From the NCBI GenBank assembly GCA_016214145.1, contig JACRPA010000012.1, positions 62,001-126,000 of the forward strand: a stretch of DNA of 64,000 bases. Direction: 5' to 3'. The notes beneath the pieces were generated by a model. That model saw only the letters and a program-made list of their open reading frames with translations, was not told where the DNA came from and searched no databases. Of the stretch, positions 62,278-64,000 are shown piece by piece (the stretch's first letter is position 1; each line of letters starts with the position of its first letter). The translations under genes were made by a program, and so were the position numbers. This DNA is from Rhodocyclales bacterium. Its GTDB lineage: Bacteria > Pseudomonadota > Gammaproteobacteria > Burkholderiales > Rhodocyclaceae.

Positions 62278-63519
62278 ATGCAACAGACTCAATACCTCAT
62301 CATCGGCGCCAGCCACGCCGCGCTGTCCGCCCTCCAGGCCATCCGCATGCAGGACGCAGAGGGCAGCATCACGCTGGTGACGCGCGACGACGCGCTGCCG
62401 TATTCGCCCACCGTGCTGCCCTACGTCGTCTCCGGCCGTTCGGCGCCCGAGCGCGTCGCGCTAAAGGACGGCGTCTGGTTCGAGCAGAACAAGGTCGGCT
62501 TCATCCGCGGCGCCGCGGTGACGGCGGTCGATGCCGCCGCAAAGCGCGCCAAACTCTCCAGCGGCGAGGAGATCGCCTACGCCAAGCTGCTGCTCGCCAC
62601 CGGCGCGGCGCCGATCCTGCCGCCGATCCACGGCCTGAAGGACGTCAGGTTCCATGTCCTGCGCACGCTCGACGATGCCGTCGGGCTGCACCGGGCGCTG
62701 CCGCAGACGAAGCAGGCCGTCGTGCTCGGCGCCGGGCTGGTCGGCATGCACGCCGCCGAGAACCTCGCCAAGGCCGGCGCCCAGGTCACCGTGGTGGAAA
62801 TGCAGCCGCGCGTGCTCGCCGGCTATTTCGATGCCGAAGCCTCCGCCATCATCGAGGCCGCCTTCGCCGCCAAGGGCATCAAGCTCATGCTCGGCGCAAA
62901 AGTCAGTCGCTGCGAGACGGCGGGGAAGGCCGTTCGCGTCACGACGGACAGCGGCGCGACGCTCGACGCCGACCTGCTGCTCGTCGCCGCCGGCGTGGCG
63001 CCGGTGACCGACTACCTTGCCGGTTCGAACGTCGCCATAGACCGCGGCATCCTCGTCGACGACAGCATGCGCAGCAGCGTGGACGGCATCTGGGCCGCCG
63101 GCGACGTCGCCCAGGCCAAGGGTTTCTACAACGGCGAGAAGACGCTCAACGGCATCCTGCCCAGCGCCGTGGAGCAGGGCAGGATCGCCGGCATGGCGAT
63201 GGCCGGCGACCCGGCGCTGAAGCCTTGGCCGGGCGGCGTGCCGCTCAACACCTACACCTTCTTCGGCCAGCAGGCGGTCTCCGTCGGCAGCCAGGATGAA
63301 GGCGAAGTGGTGAGGAAGGAAGCCGACGCGAAGCATTACCTGAAGATCGTCATGCAGGACAACCGCCTCGCCGGCATCTTCGGCATCAACGCGCCCTTCG
63401 ATCCGGGCGTGATGTGGGAGATCATTCTGCGCCGCATCGATCTCTCGTCCGTGCGCGAGGCCTTCATCAAGGATCCGCAGAAGACGGCGCGGACCATCAT
63501 GTCGAAAACCTGGAGATAA
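62278..63519 (+). CDS. padH: FAD-dependent NADH:acceptor oxidoreductase subunit
   Basis: A 413-residue pyridine-nucleotide-disulfide-type flavoprotein. The FAD site is YLIIGASHAALSALQ (~6-20), the NAD site VVLGAGLVGMHAAENLA (~147-163) and the second FAD contact DGIWAAGDVAQ (~271-281). There is no CxxxxC redox pair. It matches the subunit that gives the phenylglyoxylate complex its NAD+ specificity. A closely similar protein is the AorC subunit of aldehyde oxidoreductase, so it might serve both enzymes. An exact two-part motif lies at 62899. Confidence 0.85.
   Translation: MQQTQYLIIGASHAALSALQAIRMQDAEGSITLVTRDDALPYSPTVLPYVVSGRSAPERVALKDGVWFEQNKVGFIRGAAVTAVDAAAKRAKLSSGEEIAYAKLLLATGAAPILPPIHGLKDVRFHVLRTLDDAVGLHRALPQTKQAVVLGAGLVGMHAAENLAKAGAQVTVVEMQPRVLAGYFDAEASAIIEAAFAAKGIKLMLGAKVSRCETAGKAVRVTTDSGATLDADLLLVAAGVAPVTDYLAGSNVAIDRGILVDDSMRSSVDGIWAAGDVAQAKGFYNGEKTLNGILPSAVEQGRIAGMAMAGDPALKPWPGGVPLNTYTFFGQQAVSVGSQDEGEVVRKEADAKHYLKIVMQDNRLAGIFGINAPFDPGVMWEIILRRIDLSSVREAFIKDPQKTARTIMSKTWR
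62899..62922 (+). repeat. Dispersed two-part motif, copy 10
   Basis: Exact AAAGTCAGT-N9-ACGGCG inside padH (codes for KVSRCETAG). Confidence 0.8.
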
Positions 63520-63521
63520 AT

Positions 63522-63581
63522 TGTAGGAGCGGGCTTGCCCGCGATTGCCGCGGCCGATATCGCGGGCAAACCGCTCCTACA
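63522..63581. repeat. Type C palindromic repeat after padH
   Basis: TGTAGGAGCGGGCTTGCCCG, core, CGGGCAAACCGCTCCTACA. Its right end provides the AGGAG ribosome site of the following gene. Confidence 0.85.
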
Positions 63582-63591
63582 GGAGAAACCG

Positions 63592-64000
63592 ATGGGTGCA
63601 TACAACACGATAGCCTTCAAGCCCGAGCATTGCGACGGCTGCAACGCCTGCATGACGGCCTGCGCCACGGCGAAGGCCGGCAGCGCCGACATTCTCAATT
63701 CCCGCATCCAGATCGTCGCCGACGGCGATTCCTTCGAACTGGCGATGTGCCGCCAGTGCGGCGACCCGAAGTGCGTCGCCAACTGCCCGGCGGCGGCGCT
63801 GGCCAAGGACGCCGGCGACGGTGTGATCGCCTGGGACGGCTCGAAGTGCGTGAACTGCCTGCTGTGCACCGTCGGCTGCGCCTTCGGCGGCATCGTCTAC
63901 AACGCTGCCGCCGGCCACGTCGTCAAGTGCGACAGCTGCGGCGGCGATCCGGCCTGCGTCAAGGCTTGCGACCGAGGCGCCCTGAACTACCTCACCACCG
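63592..64000 (+). CDS. Four-cluster iron-sulfur protein, AorA/HycB-like, cut by window edge
   Basis: 136 codons of an open frame running off the right edge. At least four Cys groups are present: CDGCNACMTACATAK (~14-28), CRQCGDPKCVANCPA (~53-67), CVNCLLCTVGCAFG (~86-99) and CDSCGGDPACVKACDRG (~112-128). This is the 16-Cys layout of HycB/CooF-like electron-transfer subunits, including AorA of the tungsten aldehyde oxidoreductase. In the described pad order the beta subunit PadI would come after padH; this is not PadI. The ribosome site AGGAG lies in the preceding repeat. Confidence 0.8.
   Translation, partial: MGAYNTIAFKPEHCDGCNACMTACATAKAGSADILNSRIQIVADGDSFELAMCRQCGDPKCVANCPAAALAKDAGDGVIAWDGSKCVNCLLCTVGCAFGGIVYNAAAGHVVKCDSCGGDPACVKACDRGALNYLTT

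Overview
The window reads as one chromosomal stretch of a GC-rich betaproteobacterium able to grow without oxygen on aromatic compounds. The DksA, NusA-IF2-RbfA-TruB-RpsO-Pnp, ParE/ParC and betaproteobacterial IF-1 proteins are typical of that class. The pad, kor and aldehyde oxidoreductase genes on the right resemble those of denitrifying Rhodocyclales such as Azoarcus, Aromatoleum and Thauera. This placement is inferred from gene content only.

Layout. 0-2.3 kb: an MFS transporter fragment, a membrane protein with LRV repeats, a cold-shock protein, IF-1 and a small winged-helix protein. 2.4-10.5 kb: an accessory island with an IclR regulator, an SDR, sulfoacetaldehyde acetyltransferase (xsc), a second acetolactate-synthase-like ThDP enzyme, a BASS transporter, and two more NAD(P)-binding enzymes. 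10.6-14.1 kb: a DUF2863-like gene, a MarR regulator and rhlE. 14.3-21.7 kb (minus strand): a glycine-riboswitch-controlled gcvT-gcvH-gcvP-gcvR-like operon that runs on into a gamma-carbonic-anhydrase-like gene and two unknown genes. 22-29 kb: rnm-yciO, a site-2 protease, trpS, a thioesterase, scpA-scpB-rluB. 29.1-37.8 kb: rimP-nusA-infB-rbfA-truB and rpsO-pnp. 37.8-43.5 kb: dksA, a tRNA Pro-Arg-His cluster, parE-parC, dgkA. 43.5-64 kb: the anaerobic aromatic region.

In the last region the genes fit one pathway. A tungsten aldehyde oxidoreductase would make aryl acids such as phenylacetate. PadJ activates phenylacetate to phenylacetyl-CoA, PadBCD oxidises it to phenylglyoxylate, and the five-part phenylglyoxylate dehydrogenase (PadEFGH here, the beta subunit not seen before the right edge) makes benzoyl-CoA. 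KorAB plus a 2[4Fe-4S] ferredoxin would supply low-potential electrons for benzoyl-CoA reduction. FNR-type boxes lie at the three key upstream regions.

The window is dense in palindromic intergenic repeats of at least five kinds; several supply stop codons or ribosome binding sites to neighbouring genes, and one is read through in frame inside gcvP. The most striking unexplained signal is a dispersed two-part DNA motif, AAAGTCAGY-N9-ACGGCG. It has ten exact and three near copies at constant spacing, in both orientations, mostly inside unrelated coding genes. I know of no described function for it.
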